A stretch of DNA of 64,000 nt from Rhynchopus sp. YZ270_cl-10 (GCA_964035575.1 OZ037897.1:496001-560000); one strand, 5' to 3'. Shown: positions 32,201 to 44,077, counted from the stretch's first letter. Numbers and translations are program-made. Notes: generated by a model from the sequence alone, not told the origin.

Positions 32201-33575
32201 AAAATATGAGATTTTTCATTCGCAGCACCTTCCACGCCACAGCCGATCCACCCAGCAAATACACCAATGAGTCTATAGGAAGCGCTGTTATGAGGTCGAT
32301 CCATGCATGCTTTTTCCAATACCTTGCAATCAGTTTTCGGCGGTCAATCACTAACCGCGTTTGGTTTGTTTTTCGATACGGTGAAATCATTGAAACCACC
32401 ATATCCGCTACATGCAAAACAACCGCAGCCATATCACAATAGAACAAATCCATAGGCAGCTCATCCAGCACCAATGCGACCGTTGTGCATGCCATAAGAT
32501 GATACAGAACCAGAAACAACACCACAAAGTCCCACCATCTGCTAAACGAGGACTCCGGGGAGAAGCGTGGTACCATCTTCATCATCGACTGCACCCGTTT
32601 GTAGCCGTAGCGTTTTCGTTTTTCGCGTCCCCCTAGGAGCGTCACCCACTCCGCCACAAAATCCCCTCCTTTACCCGACGCAGCCGCTGTGGCCTCCTGT
32701 AAAAGCTTCGCAAACATCTCAAATTCATATTTATCCAGCATCTCGTTTCTGTCATGATCTACCGTCCGGAGCACGGTACGCAGCTGCGCATCGGTCAACG
32801 TTTTCCCCCATGCGGTCGCCGCAATCTGCTTTTTCATTTCCGCAAAATCGATGTTTCCGTCCTGGTTTTCATCAAATTGCGAGAATTCTATTCGCACTGT
32901 AGGTCTGATAGGAATGATCTCTTCCTCCTCGACCCCATCTGTTGAGGCCTGCGACGTGTTTGCGGCAAGTTTTTGATAAAAATCTACGGTAGGATCACGC
33001 ACAACATAGTCCTCCCCGGGAATCGGGATGTGCAGTGAGGCAGTTGGTTGCGACTCAGTTTCCTTCTTTTTCACCTTCTCCTTCTCCTTTTCGTCCGAAA
33101 ACGGATGCGGCTGTTCCACCGAAACGGACGCCAGCCGGTCAATAAAATTCCCGCCAATATCATTCATAAACCCCCGCGTCTCATCATCAACATACGCTTC
33201 CACAACGTTGTACTCAAAACTATCCTTCTTTTGTTGCCGTCGCCTCGATTTTCGCAGCGTACCCCCACCTATACCTAATTGATCTAAATGCTGACTATTT
33301 TTTCTCCAGCTGAGGGAGCCTGACATCGAGGAGCCAAGGGAAGCCATAGAGGACCGCCGGGAGGGGCTGTCGCTTTCGCAGAGGCTTTGTCGAGAGGGCG
33401 CGCGGGGGCAGCCGAGAGCAAGAGAAGGGCGGATTTTGCCACAGCGAAACTCTCCATTGACGAAGAAGTCATCACATTGCGACACCTCCGCTTCAATCTC
33501 GGCCTCCTGCGCTTCGACGTCCTTAAGATCTTCTGCGATCGGTGCAAACATTTGCAGCTCATCCTTAGAAGTCAT
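29294..33575 (-). CDS. Cyclic-nucleotide-gated-type cation channel with EF-hands (four exons)
   Basis: Exons: 33575-30483, 30420-30358, 30107-29631, 29404-29294. All junctions are phase 0 with GTAT...ACAG introns (62, 250 and 226 bp), giving 1247 residues. Two EF-hand loops at 235-246 (DENQDGNIDFAE) and 273-284 precede a six-helix channel domain (about 347-610). The pore loop reads FWIWGYLTSEGPI, where K+ channels have T-V/I-G-Y/F-G, so strict K+ selectivity is unlikely. The S4 region (about 446-470) has few regularly spaced basic residues, suggesting weak voltage dependence. A cyclic-nucleotide-binding domain follows (about 677-800) with the phosphate-binding cassette FGEISLL (753-759) and R765-T-A. 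The tail is long, Ser-rich and basic. It should sit in the plasma or flagellar membrane and couple Ca2+ and cNMP to cation flow (inferred). Confidence 0.9.
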
Positions 33576-35075
33576 AATGCCACCTGATTTCGACCCCCGT
33601 ATTTAATAGTATGGCAACTACTCTCCCGAGGTCAATCAGGTGGATGATGAGATAAAAAAGAGTGGTTGAAAGGATTGAAGGGTTAAATCGAATGCAGTTT
33701 TATTACACCAAACGGAGCAGTGCTAAAAAAATGGCAGAAAAAAAAAATGAAAAATGCTCCGAAGGTGTTTGAAACTAAAACCCAACGGGAGTTTTTTTGT
33801 GGGGGGAAAGTGAAAAAAGAAAAGAAGGGGAGGACCTCCTTTTTTTTTCCCCCACCACCACCACCACCCACCACCACCCACCCCTCCCCTACTCCGCTGG
33901 AGGAGTGGTGGGCAAGACTACGGCATGGTGGAGATAAGGTGCGCTGATATCAGAGATACGTGGTAAAGCGTGCGGTCTTTTTTTCCCGCCTCCCTTTTAT
34001 GGACAGTCCCTCATTCGTAGTGGTGCATGCATAAGGGGATAAGGGGAGCTGTTGTGTGGTTGAGCTGCGTTTATTTATTTTTCCCTGTGTTTTTTTATAC
34101 TGGTTTTATGGAAGGAAGGGGAGAGAAGGAAAGAATGATTGACACAAAAAAAGCGTGATATTTTTTTCGTATTTTCTGTCAAAAAAAAGGGGGATGGAAA
34201 GGAGGGAGGGAGGAAGGAAGGAAACATAATGTGAGATTGTGTGAACAACTCTGTGGGGAATGGGGGCGAAGGGGGGGCAGTGGTGGATTGCAATATTGAT
34301 ACAGGGATGAAAGGAAAGGATGGCGTGTGTTGCGTACAAAAAAAATTTTTTTTTGATTTGAACTGCAACAACCCTCTCGTGACAATGTACCTTTAGTACA
34401 TGACCCGGTGTACCTGTTGGACCCCCAAACCATGCCAGTTGTACAGTACAAAAGGGTGTACTGTACAAAAAGTTGTAAGGCGAAACGTGCCTCTCTCTGC
34501 ATAACATATTTCCAAAAAAAATCGTTATCGTGCGGGAACACACGAACACACTGGGTTCGAAATATGGTTGTCTCCATACAAAGAGAAGTTGAAAAAGTGC
34601 AAAACACCCTCGGATAACAGGGCATTTTTCCTCCATTTGGTCATCAAACCCCTTCAAAGAGCGTTTCATGTAGCATGTGTCCACATACCCTGGAAATAGA
34701 GAAAAAGTTGAAAAAGTTGAAAAATATGCCTCTCGTGCATGAAGTAAGGAAACCACACCCAACATAACCCAACCCACCTCAGGGACGCAGGTTGTAAGAA
34801 ACACTCCGCAGGGGTGATCCGCCTATAATATAAATCCCCTGCCGCGAATACTGTAAAAAAACAACAAAATAAAAACAAAAAAAAAATGAGTGTGCCACTA
34901 GAGCAAAACAAAGTGAAGTTGATAGTGCAAACACCTCTGGGATAGCAGATACTCCGCGGGGATTATCCCACAAAACCCAAAAAAAGGGTAAAACAAGATG
35001 GAAACCCCTCCCCCCTCCCTCACCCCAAATACTTTGGAAAAAGTAATTCTCTTTCTTGCCTCCCCTCCCCCTCTC
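33576..35075. other. Intergenic, pyrimidine tracts and SINE modules
   Basis: A CCACCACC repeat lies at 33851-33890. An S5 relic is at 34365-34441, S2-type modules are at about 34575-34610 and 34910-34963, and a palindromic TTGTACAGTACAAAAGGGTGTACTGTACAA lies near 34439. The frames on the minus strand at 34106-34804 cross these repeats and lack domain-like sequence, so no gene is called. Confidence 0.55.
34365..34441 (+). repeat. SINE-like module (family S5), diverged copy
   Basis: CAACCCTCTCGTGACAATG, TTAGTACATGACCCGGTGTACC, then CCCCCAAACCATGCCAGT. It has the same order of words as 18440-18559 but is shorter and more diverged. Confidence 0.6.
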
Positions 35076-37232
35076 CTATAATGGCTGAATCAATACAGCC
35101 GTTTGAAAGCGGTCGGCTTTGCTTAGAGTGAAGCAAGGGTTGCGTTTTTTGGTTGACTCTGCCGAGAGCGCAGCATGTGTCGTATAGGCACATGGTCCTG
35201 GTGAGCGTACATACCCTGGCGCCACACCACCCAGAATCTTGTCGGCCGCCACTACCCGCATGGTTTGGTTGTTGGCAGAGACACCGAACTTCCACTGTGG
35301 TGCGTTGTGTGTACTGGGTACGTCCAGGCCTAGATAATTCCCTGGTCCTGGTGTATGCCGTTTAATCGGAACCCTCGCTGCCTCGATTGCCTCCCGATGT
35401 CTTTTGCGTCTCTCTTTGATGTTTTCTCTTTCAATTTCCATGTCTTCCGCCTTTTTCATTTTGTCTTCGATCCGCTCAACTGTCAGATATTTTTTGTATT
35501 CGGTAACCTTCTTCATTCTGGCAACGTTCTCTAGCTTGTCTAGGTGGTGCATATGCCGTTGGTGCCAGCGAAGTTCGCCTTCCTCATGACGGTGCTTCTT
35601 CAACTCAAGAAAGTGGTGCTCCTGGTCTAACTGTCTCGCCTGGATCTGTGAGGTGCGCTCTGCTAGCAACCGCTGACTTTCTTCATAAACGCGTTGTCTC
35701 TTGACTGTTTTCTCTTGCTCCAAATTGCGTTTTTCGTCAAGCAGTTTTTCACGCGTTGTGTGGAACATTTCGAGCGCGTCTTTCGCTTTTTCTTCCTTTT
35801 CTAGTGCACGTTCAACTTTGAAGTCGCGGACCCTTTGGGAGCGTTCTAGAGCGGCAGCGATTTTGGCTTGTTTGAGGAGGGAGCGCGCTTTGCGTTCGGC
35901 AAGGTGCTTGCGGCGGAGGTCGTCGTGGAGGAGTTTGTTTTGTTCGTTGCGTTCGATGCGGGTGAGGAGTTGGTCGCGCTTCTCGGTTTGGAGGTGTTGG
36001 TTGTATGTACGGATCTGCTGTTGACGTTCTGCGGCTTCTTCGACCCGGGCGCGGTTCTGCTCTTCCAGCTCCTTCTTGCGGCGGTCTTGCTCCTCGCGGC
36101 GTTGCCGGTCCTTCATACCATGCATGGCTTGCTTCTTCCTCAGCACCGCCTCTGCCTCCCTCTTCTCCAAACTCTTCCGCATCTTAATGAGTTGCTGTCG
36201 CAGCTCCGCCTCCCGCTCCTTCCGTAGCTCTGCCTTACGGTGCTCCTCTCTTTGCTGTTCATATAAAATCTTTTGCTGACGTATCTTCTTTTCACGGTCC
36301 TCCTTCACAAGATTCATTCGATGTTCATGGGCAAGCCTTTGGCGTAGCATTGCCTGGTTTGCGTCGACAATTTTTTTGAGTTTTTTTTCTTCGGCAGCAA
36401 CAAGCCCGCTTTCTTCATGAGTTTTGACCGGAGCTGCCCCAGCAATCGCCTCCGTGCTTTCCGCGATAATCGCTCGCTCTTTGACCAAAGCATAAAACTT
36501 TTGTTTCCGCCGTTCCTCATGGTGTTTCAGCTTGAGAGCGCAACACTCCTTCTCCGTTTCACTCAACTTCAACGAGGTGGTGCTCTTCACCTTCTCCTGC
36601 CCATCTTTTGCTTGAGTACTTTGCGCCTGCGCCCTTTCTTCTATCACGCTCTTCTGAAAAAAATCCCACTGTTTTCTGGTCAACTCACAAGGCTGCACCC
36701 CCAACCGAAGACATGCCTGAACACTACGTGGCGTTCCCAAAGTAATTTCTGTGTCTAAATTGGCAATGTCAATATTAATAAGGGACAACCCTTCTGGTGC
36801 ATCATCGACCGCTTTGCTATTGACGCCGTATGTCACTCTGCTGTGAAGGGAAACTTCTGTTTGTGAGGCATGCTTCACCGCCTTAGGGTCCATACCAGAG
36901 ATATCCACCACAACAGAGCCTGCCCAGCGAGCAGGCAGTTCCAACTTTGGCTTTGCCACTGCGCTTCGGGTTGGGGAGACCAATGGGGAGGGACTGCCAC
37001 CATGCTTCCCTGGAGACAGTTGTGTGTTGGTGTTGTCGCCGACGGGATTGCTTTCTTCAATATTGTCTTGAAAGACAAAGTCTGGGATGGTCGAATCCTC
37101 CGCCTCAGTGTTGTCCTGGATGTCGCCTTTTGCGGTATCATTGGTTGGTTGCTGCTGGCCCTTCACAGCAGCGTGGACAGACTCTCGATCGGCATGAGAT
37201 ATCGATTGTACGGAGTTTGGAGACTCCATCAC
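35076..37232 (-). CDS. Coiled-coil protein with C-terminal PG-rich repeats, probably flagellar
   Basis: 718 residues from ATG at 37232; a second in-frame ATG follows at once, so the start could be one codon later. Residues 1-130 are acidic, Asn/Ser/Pro-rich and probably disordered. About 240-640 is a very long charged helix (KLKHHEERRKQKF to NIKERRKRHREA), predicted as coiled coil by its Glu/Lys/Arg/Gln composition. The C-terminus has two sperm-tail PG-rich (STPGPGxY-type) motifs, HTPGPGNYLGL and RSPGPCAYTTH, the second with Cys in place of the usual Gly. Such repeats occur in axoneme- and microtubule-associated proteins, so a flagellar or cytoskeletal role is likely by family. No intron is needed. 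An S1 module lies about 440 bp upstream. Confidence 0.82.
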   Translation of the reverse strand: MMESPNSVQSISHADRESVHAAVKGQQQPTNDTAKGDIQDNTEAEDSTIPDFVFQDNIEESNPVGDNTNTQLSPGKHGGSPSPLVSPTRSAVAKPKLELPARWAGSVVVDISGMDPKAVKHASQTEVSLHSRVTYGVNSKAVDDAPEGLSLINIDIANLDTEITLGTPRSVQACLRLGVQPCELTRKQWDFFQKSVIEERAQAQSTQAKDGQEKVKSTTSLKLSETEKECCALKLKHHEERRKQKFYALVKERAIIAESTEAIAGAAPVKTHEESGLVAAEEKKLKKIVDANQAMLRQRLAHEHRMNLVKEDREKKIRQQKILYEQQREEHRKAELRKEREAELRQQLIKMRKSLEKREAEAVLRKKQAMHGMKDRQRREEQDRRKKELEEQNRARVEEAAERQQQIRTYNQHLQTEKRDQLLTRIERNEQNKLLHDDLRRKHLAERKARSLLKQAKIAAALERSQRVRDFKVERALEKEEKAKDALEMFHTTREKLLDEKRNLEQEKTVKRQRVYEESQRLLAERTSQIQARQLDQEHHFLELKKHRHEEGELRWHQRHMHHLDKLENVARMKKVTEYKKYLTVERIEDKMKKAEDMEIERENIKERRKRHREAIEAARVPIKRHTPGPGNYLGLDVPSTHNAPQWKFGVSANNQTMRVVAADKILGGVAPGYVRSPGPCAYTTHAALSAESTKKRNPCFTLSKADRFQTAVLIQPL

Positions 37233-38452
37233 AAAAAAAAAAAAACTCCCCTCTGCCTTTGTTCAGAAAGGGGGGTGCTGCATCTGAGGGGGGTGTGGTC
37301 GTTGGAGAGGTGGGGCAAAAAAGAAAAACGCGGCACATCGAAAACGCAGGTAAACCTGATTTTTCTCCAATGGTTTGTGGAAGGCGGACACGAGGAACCC
37401 CCATCCTCTGCCTCAAGTCCCGAGGCGACGGTGAAAGGACTGCCTGTAGAAATAAGCAAAAGGGAAAAGTTTAGTCTGAATCAAGCCTCCTCCTCTCTCA
37501 GGTGACCCACTAGGGTTGGGGTTGGAACTACGCTGCTGATTACTCGAGGAATGGTGGAGGGTGATGAACAAAAGGGGATAATATGGGGGGGGATGCCGGG
37601 GGTGTGCTCTCTTGGTATGACCGTTTGTGTAGTGTGTGTGTTGATTCGGGGGGTTTTTTTCTTCTTGTTTTTTTGATAATTGTTGGAGTAGTGTAGTTGC
37701 CTCGGTTTGTGTTGCCATAGTAGTTCAATCTCCACTTTCTTTTTTTTGACAACTATAGTGCAGGGTACCCCCACCCCAAGGATGCGATTCACTAGATTTT
37801 TGCAACCATTGTTATTGTTGTATCATATAATCTCCCCCGAATCATCCCAAACCCAACAGACAAAGGGTGGGATGGGAATTCAAAGAAAGGGCCCCACAAT
37901 TAAAAAAGAAAAAAACCTTGGATTCATTCATTTTCACACATCTTATATCATAAAAAACAGCCTAATAACACCCATTTTTTGCCTCATTTTCTAACCAATA
38001 TGTGGCAAGACAGAGAGAGCGAATAGCACCAAGAAAAAAAAACCGGGCAGGGGTGAGAGAGAGAGAGAGAGAGATCATTCAGGAACACTGAGCACATAAA
38101 GCAAAAAAAACGTAAACGAGAGTCATGCCACTTTTGGTTTTTGTTTTGTTTGGGTTGATTGACACAAAAACACCATATTTTTTCCCAGATAATTCATAAC
38201 AAATACATGAGGAGTGTTCTCTAGACGAACCTAAGTACCAAACGTACTTCACGTCACCTTGTGGAATAAGCACTACGGCACTGTAGAGACTTTACTTGTC
38301 TCCTCTCAAGGCGCAAGGTGGCGTTGATCAATAGGCAGAGGATAGGCGTAACAAAAGCGAAAGCACAGCCCTCCTCAGCTACCACGAAACCAACCTCCAC
38401 ACAAGTTCCTTTTCTTTTTTCTCTAACAAAATCAATGAAAGGGAGGCGGCCA
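37233..38452. other. Intergenic with S1 module
   Basis: Short A run right before the upstream gene's start, an S1 module at 37673-37739, an AG-dinucleotide run at 38049-38074 and a degenerate S3 word near 38219-38265. The frames in this interval are antisense shadows or cross simple sequence. No gene is supported. Confidence 0.6.
37673..37739 (+). repeat. tRNA-like SINE module (family S1)
   Basis: TTGATAATTGTTGGAGTAGT then GTAGTTGCCTCGGTTTGTG and CAATCTCCACTTTC, after a T run. TAGTGTAGTTG matches the A-box pattern TRGYNNARNNG exactly. Confidence 0.65.
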
Positions 38453-40109
38453 TCACTGTGTAGGGTTCTCCAAGTTGATCCCATAATGACCCTCCAAGGC
38501 GTACAGAATCGTAGTGTACACAGGGATCAAGGCAACAAGGTTGGTCACGAACACGAAAGGAATCACGTTGAACACAAGACTGTCCTGTGGTGTGGTGAGA
38601 GGTGAAGAGTGAATCATAGTGAAAAGTGCTGTGGTGAATGTTGACGGTGCACAGTGAACAGTGATGTGTGCGGCACGTCAAAAGGAAGAAGAGGTGTGCA
38701 AGTGAAGTCAGCAACCATACCTTCTGGAACGGCCATCTCCACGACCTGTGTCCCCCATCAGCAATGTAGAAAAGCACTCCAACCAGAATAGGACCGTACG
38801 TCATGACAAGCGACACAAAACGCAGCGAGTCGATGTAGATCTCCCCACCAAAGAGGTTGTGCCCACCCGACGGGTCGGGCAGGTGCCACGGCAGGCCCAG
38901 GTCTTGGAACAGTTGTGCGTTCATGTCTGTGAAGGCAAGCACCACCAGTGCAGGGAAGCCCACACAGCAGATCGCGTCGTACGCAAGCTGCTCCACAGAG
39001 CCGTACAGTGCACCCTTCAGCGTCAGCCCGCCACGCAGGAACTGCTTCACCTCCGTCCCGTCCTTCTTTGTGATCGACGCGTCTTCGTCCGTCTCTTCGT
39101 TCCACCCTCCTGTGTAGCACTCAGACTTCCCAAGCTTCTCACGGAAGCACCCAGTGGCGTAGTCAAGCGGGAGGGCCGCTGCGCCGTAGTTGCACTCAAA
39201 CTTAAGGTGGTGAGTGGTGTGGAACTGGTCCGACTGCCAGATGTCCTCCACTCCTGCGTGACTGCATGCAGGTGCCAGGAGATCGTGAACCAGAATCCAC
39301 AACGGAAGGAAAGCAGACCCACCAATACCGCCCAAGTACATTCCCACACCGGAAGCTCCAAAGTAGTACATGTGTTCAATCGGGTGCATCGTCAGACCAC
39401 AGTACGGCTCCACAATGATGTTCCTGTGGTGAAGTGCGTGCACGTGCTTGTACAGAACATTGAAGTGGATGAGCTTGTGTGCACAGAAGAAGTGCAGATC
39501 GCGCCACATAGTTCCTAAGAGAATCAAAGCAAGCGTTGCCACCCCACCCATGGACAGCGAAAAGGCATCCCAGTCCTCAACGTAGCTCTTCCGCCCTGTC
39601 GCAAAGGCGTGGATAAAGAACACATCCCACACCCCAGACTGCACACCCCCAAGCGACGCGTACCACAGGTTGTGCACCATGCGCGACAGGGAAGGGCCGT
39701 GCTCCGTCTCAGAGAAGAACCGCTTCGACTTCTTCGCAAAGTATACTGCAACTGTCCAGAATCCGAAGAACGCATGCGTCACACCCAGATGCAGCAACAC
39801 ACGTTCTTTCACGAGGTCAAACGACATTGTCTTTGCGGCTTCAGACTTTAAGTCGTACGGAAACAGGAGGTACATGGCGATGGTGACCAGGAGCCAGAGG
39901 AAGTTAGGGGAGAAGAGCAGCTTGGTCGGCGTTATGTAGCTCTTCAACCACGGCAGTGTCCACCCCTCCACCACATGCCCAAACGACGACGTATGCCCAG
40001 GCTTCTTCGCAAGGTCCACGTACAGCGGGACATTGAACCACCCGCCACGCACTGTGCCTGCAAACCCTTCAAAGAACCCTATGCCCTGGGCAGGGGTACC
40101 TTTGCACAT
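38453..40109 (-). CDS. Sterol desaturase / fatty acid hydroxylase superfamily, copy A
   Basis: Exon 1 is 40109-38721 and exon 2 is 38584-38453; a 136-bp phase-0 intron (GTATGG...CACAG) separates them. The product has 506 residues. The eight or more His residues of the di-iron centre are in place: HKLIH (211-215), HALHH (224-228), HPIEH (242-246) and HTTHH (297-301). Several hydrophobic spans precede and separate them, and exon 2 supplies the last membrane span (VFNVIPFVFVTNLVALIPVY) and ends NPTQ. Members are membrane enzymes, usually in the ER, that use O2 and an electron donor to desaturate or hydroxylate sterols, fatty acids or alkane-type lipids; the substrate here is unknown. It is longer than typical C-5 desaturases (about 270-370). 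It is the most downstream of three tandem copies. Confidence 0.88.
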
Positions 40110-41129
40110 TGTGATGTGTCTTTGTTTTCCTGCAGTGATGTGTGCTGGATGAAGTGTAGGGGCTTGGCCAAAGAGACGAAAAAGGCGCGTTGCTTGCTCT
40201 TACACGCCACACACACTTAAAACAATGACACGTTGATAAGAGCAAAGAGAGTGAGTGAGTAATGTAATAACACATGCACGACCCTAACATGGGGCCCGCA
40301 TAGGAAATGGCAGCAACATTGGTACTAGACATTATCAAAAAAAAACACAGAACAAATAACCACAGGAAGTAAGCGGTAACGTTCTAACAAATTCAAGTGT
40401 GGCGTGGGCTGGCAACAAAAGAGTAATCTGTGTAGTTCTTGTGTGTTGCGTTTCGTACATATATTTTTTGTATTTTCAGCCACTCCACAAAAAAAGAAAA
40501 CAAAAACAGTGAACACTTGAGAATGTACCTCGCAGAACACAACCACACAAAACTAGACGATATCATCCGCCAACTGATCTTGATGACAATACCAATATAA
40601 CAGTATTTTTTCGTTGAACGCAGCCAAATAGGGGTAAAAGTGTGTTTGACGCAAAGGTGAAAGGATTCAAGGGGAAATACTGTTATACAAGATCTGAACG
40701 TTGGCTTTCTTTTTTGTCTAGTTTCTTAAAATACACTACATGTTAGGAAAAAAGTTACTTGTGTCTCTTTGTCTCAACATTTCGTGTTGCATTGAGGCAT
40801 CCACACAAATCAAAAATAATAATCGAATAAAGTCACAGGCAGAAGTGCACCGGAACGAACAAATGTGAAGTTGGCAGTGCAAAACGCCTCTGGGACCCAG
40901 GCACTGGAAAAAATAAAGGAGAGAGAGAGAGAGAGAGAGAGAGCGGAAGAGAGCAAGGTACGGAGCAAGCTTGCCACTTGAGGCCCAAGCGGTAACACTC
41001 TTTTTGAGAAGGACTCTCGTGTCTGAGTGTCTGAGCGCTCGTGCTTCTTGCTGCAAGCCCTTCACGTGGATTGCAGTGCTCAAACGTTATAAGAGGGGTG
41101 CAGTCAAGAGAAAGGGGTCTGCCCCAGAG
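40110..41129. other. Spacer between hydroxylase copies A and B
   Basis: Carries the S9 repeat (40550-40755), an S2-type module at 40864-40912 and an AG-dinucleotide run at 40918-40944. No gene is present. Copy A starts after ACTGCAGGAAAACAAAGAC..ATG, without clear similarity to the upstream leaders of copies B and C. Confidence 0.6.
40550..40755 (+). repeat. Dispersed repeat family S9, copy 1
   Basis: Contains CGCCAACTGATCTTGATGAC, TTTTCGTTGAACGCAGCCAAA, GAACGTTGGCTTTC and ACACTACATGTTAGGAA. It recurs in the same order at 58605-58820, inside an intron. A short relative of its 5' part lies near 10100-10140. Confidence 0.7.
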
Positions 41130-42786
41130 CTACTGCGTAGGGTTCTCCAAGTTGATCCCATAATGACCCTCCAAGGCGTACAGAATCGTAGTGTACACAG
41201 GGATCAAGGCGGCAAGGTTTGCGGCAAACACAAACGGGATCACGTTGAACACAAGACTGTCCTGTGGTGTGGTGAGAGATGAAGAGTGAATCATAGTGAA
41301 AAGTGCTGTGGTGAATGTTGACGGTGCACAGTGAACAGTGATGTGTGCGGCACGTCAAAAGGAAGAAGAGGTGTGCAAGTGAAGTCAGCAACCATACCTT
41401 CTGGAACGGCCATCTCCACGACCTGTGTCCCCCGTCAGCAATGTAGAAAAGCGTCCCAACCAGAATAGGACCGTACGTCATGACAAGCGACACAAAACGC
41501 AGCGAGTCGATGTAGATCTCCCCATCAAAGAGGTTGTGCCCACCCGACGGGTCGGGCAGGTGCCACGGCAGGCCCAGGTCTTGGAACAGTTGTGCGTTCA
41601 TGTCTGTGAAGGCAAGCACCACCAGTGCAGGGAAGCCCACACAGCAAATCGCATCATACGCAAGCTGTTCCACAGAGCCGTACAGTGCACCCTTCAGCGT
41701 CAGCCCGCCACGCAGGAACTGCTTCACCTCCGTCCCGTCCTTCTTTGTGACCGACGCGTCTTCGTCCGTCTCTTCGTTCCACCCTCCTGTGTAGCACTCA
41801 GACTTTCCAAGCTTCTCACGGAAGCTGCCTGCTGCGTAGTCAAGCGGGATCCCAGCACCACCGTAGTTGCACTCAAACTTCTGGTGGTGGATGTTGTGGA
41901 ACTGGTCCGACTGCCAGATGTCCTCCACTCCTGAGTGACTTGCTGCTGGCGACAAGAGACAATGAAACAAAATCCAGAACGGAAGCAGGGCAGACCCACC
42001 AAGACCTCCCAGGTACATCCCTATGCCAGCACAGCCAAAGTAGTACATGTGTTCAATCGGGTGCATCGTCAGACCACAGTACGGCTCAATGCTCACGTTC
42101 CTATGGTGAAGTGCGTGCACGTGCTTGTACAGAACATTGAAGTGGACGAGCTTGTGTGCAAGAAAGAAATGGGCCCCTCGCCACATCATCCCAAACGTAA
42201 CGAACCCCACCGTTGCCACCCCACCCATTGACAGCGAAAAGGCATCCCAGTCCTCAACGTAACTCTTCCGCCCTGTCGCAAAGGCGTGGATGAAGAACAC
42301 ATCCCACACCCCAGACTGCACACCCCCAAGCGACGCGTACCACAGGTTGTGCACCATGCGCGACAGGGAAGGGCCGTGCTCCGTCTCAGAGAAGAACCGC
42401 TTCGACTTCTTCGCAAAGTACACCGCAACTGTCCAGAATCCGAAGAACGCATGCGTCACACCCAGATGCAGCAACACACGTTCTTTCACGAGGTCAAACG
42501 ACATTGTCTTTGCGGCTTCAGACTTTAAGTCGTACGGGAACAGGAAATACATCGCGAGTGTGATCACAAGCCAGACAAAGTTCGGGGAATACACTAACCT
42601 TACTGGGCTGATAAATCCCTTCAACCACGGCAGTGTCCACCCCTCCACCACAGTACCCCATTGTGACGTGTGCCCAGGCTTCTTCGCAAGGTCCACGTAC
42701 AGCGGGACATTGAACCACCCGCCACGCACTGTGCCTGCAAACCCTTCAAAGAACCCTATGCCCTGGGCAGGGGTACCTTTGCACAT
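41130..42786 (-). CDS. Sterol desaturase / fatty acid hydroxylase superfamily, copy B
   Basis: Exon 1 is 42786-41398 and exon 2 is 41261-41130, with a 136-bp intron (GTATGG...CACAG) nearly identical to that of copy A. The product has 506 residues, ending NPTQ, with His clusters HKLVH, HALHH, HPIEH and HNIHH at the same positions as copy A. Residues 1-40, about 81-195 and about 321-506 are almost identical to copies A and C, whereas 41-80 and 196-320 differ. In the variable part it has GCAGIGMYLGG and LLPFWILFHCLLSPAAS, unlike A and C, but shares VSIEPYC and NIHHQKFECNYGGAG with C. It is predicted to be a multi-span ER-type oxidative lipid enzyme. Its leader, GGAGCAGCACAATG, matches that of copy C. 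Confidence 0.88.
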
Positions 42787-44077
42787 TGTGCTGCTCCTGC
42801 AAACTACTAGATCCCCTTACCCCCCTGTAGTAAGAGTGTTGTAATGAGAAGAGGAGAGGGAACCATCTAAACTGGATGCATCTTTTTTTTTTCTTCCTTC
42901 CTCATTTCTTTTTGGCGCACACTTTACAACTAAGAAAATCTACACATCCCATTTCTTTGCCCCTCAGTCTAATACGCAGCCATGGTCACACTAATATCTT
43001 TCCCTGAACATGAACACCCATTTTTGTTTTGTCGTTCTTCGCACCACACACACATTAGGTCTGAGCCCCTCTATTATACATTCCGACACATTTTTTTTTT
43101 TTTGTGATTTTCCCCAAGAACCCTAAGCAAGAGTCGTTGCAAAAACAATTCACCGAACACGTGCACGACACTGGTGGATAAAAGAAAAACCAACGGAGAG
43201 AGAGAGAGAGAAAAAAAGTGGCTGCTCCTTTAGAGAAAGTAACACCGAAGGAAACAGACACTACAACGTATTTTTGAAAACTTAGTCGGATGAACACCAC
43301 TATTAGTTTTTTTTCTCCCCCAGGTACCGTACTCCAACCGAAGAAAGGTTGGAAAACAAAAGGAAAAGTAAAGAAAGTTTGTAAGATGAATGTGTCACAT
43401 CTTTGCCGCAAAGGACACTATGAATCTGGGCAACACACCCAGAAAAGAAGGCACAAACAACAGAGCACAAAACGCAGGTGCAAAAAAGGGTGAGCATTCG
43501 AGAGGAAGAACAACGCACAATTGGACGCTCCTGTTCCCACAAACCCCACAGCAGTTTTTCTGCCACGTTGTAAATAAAACAAAGGAAGGGATGACAATCG
43601 ATAGTACAAGAAGATGCCTCTGGGACGCAGGACCCCATGACGTGCCATGGGTTCGGGTCCGCAGAGTGTCTTGTACTAGGGAGCTGCTTACAGGGAAAAC
43701 CGTCAGCAACACAGATAAACAATCACTCCCCCCAAAAAAAAATTGTAATGAACCTAAGCCTCACTTTGAGGATGAGTGCGGCTTTCATGCACATTTTTTT
43801 GCAATTTTTTTTTATTATTATTGGAGCGGTCAGGACCTGTTTTTTGCGCCCTCTCCTTCCGGTAAGGAAACAACAAATGAAACGAACGCTAACACATACA
43901 CGTCACACACATCACATAGGCGTACAGCGCTCCCATACGTGGGGGTGCGGGAGGCGAAAGGGAAAGAATTGCTTTTTTTGAAAAAAAGAAAACAGTGACG
44001 AAATGAAACTAATTCGTCACCTAGCTAAGGGGGGTAGGTGAACGTAACCCCTCAGATGCAGGACAGCATGAAAGTCA
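42787..44077. other. Spacer between hydroxylase copies B and C
   Basis: Contains an AG-dinucleotide run (43197-43213), an S4 relic after 43273, an S2-type tRNA-like module (43572-43682), an S3 relic near 43745, and A/T runs. The frames at 43303-43998 overlap each other on both strands and show no domain. No gene is called. Confidence 0.6.
43572..43682 (+). repeat. tRNA-like SINE (family S2), B-box intact
   Basis: Has GATAGTACAAGAAGATGCCT, TGGGACGCAGGACCC and then ATGGGTTCGGGTCCGCA, a close match to a tRNA T-arm / B-box (GGTTCGANTCC). It is diverged from 48443-48522 in the middle. Confidence 0.6.

Noticed and set aside
34106-34804. 232-residue minus-strand frame
   Set aside because: Covers S5 and S2 repeats and a purine tract; no domain and no splice partner.
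38748-39518. 256-residue plus-strand frame, and similar ones at 41425 and 44372
   Set aside because: Antisense shadows of the hydroxylase exons; they recur in all three copies only because the sense strand is conserved.
43572-43682. Possible functional tRNA gene
   Set aside because: A B-box-like segment is present, but no complete cloverleaf with acceptor and anticodon arms can be drawn; treated as a SINE.
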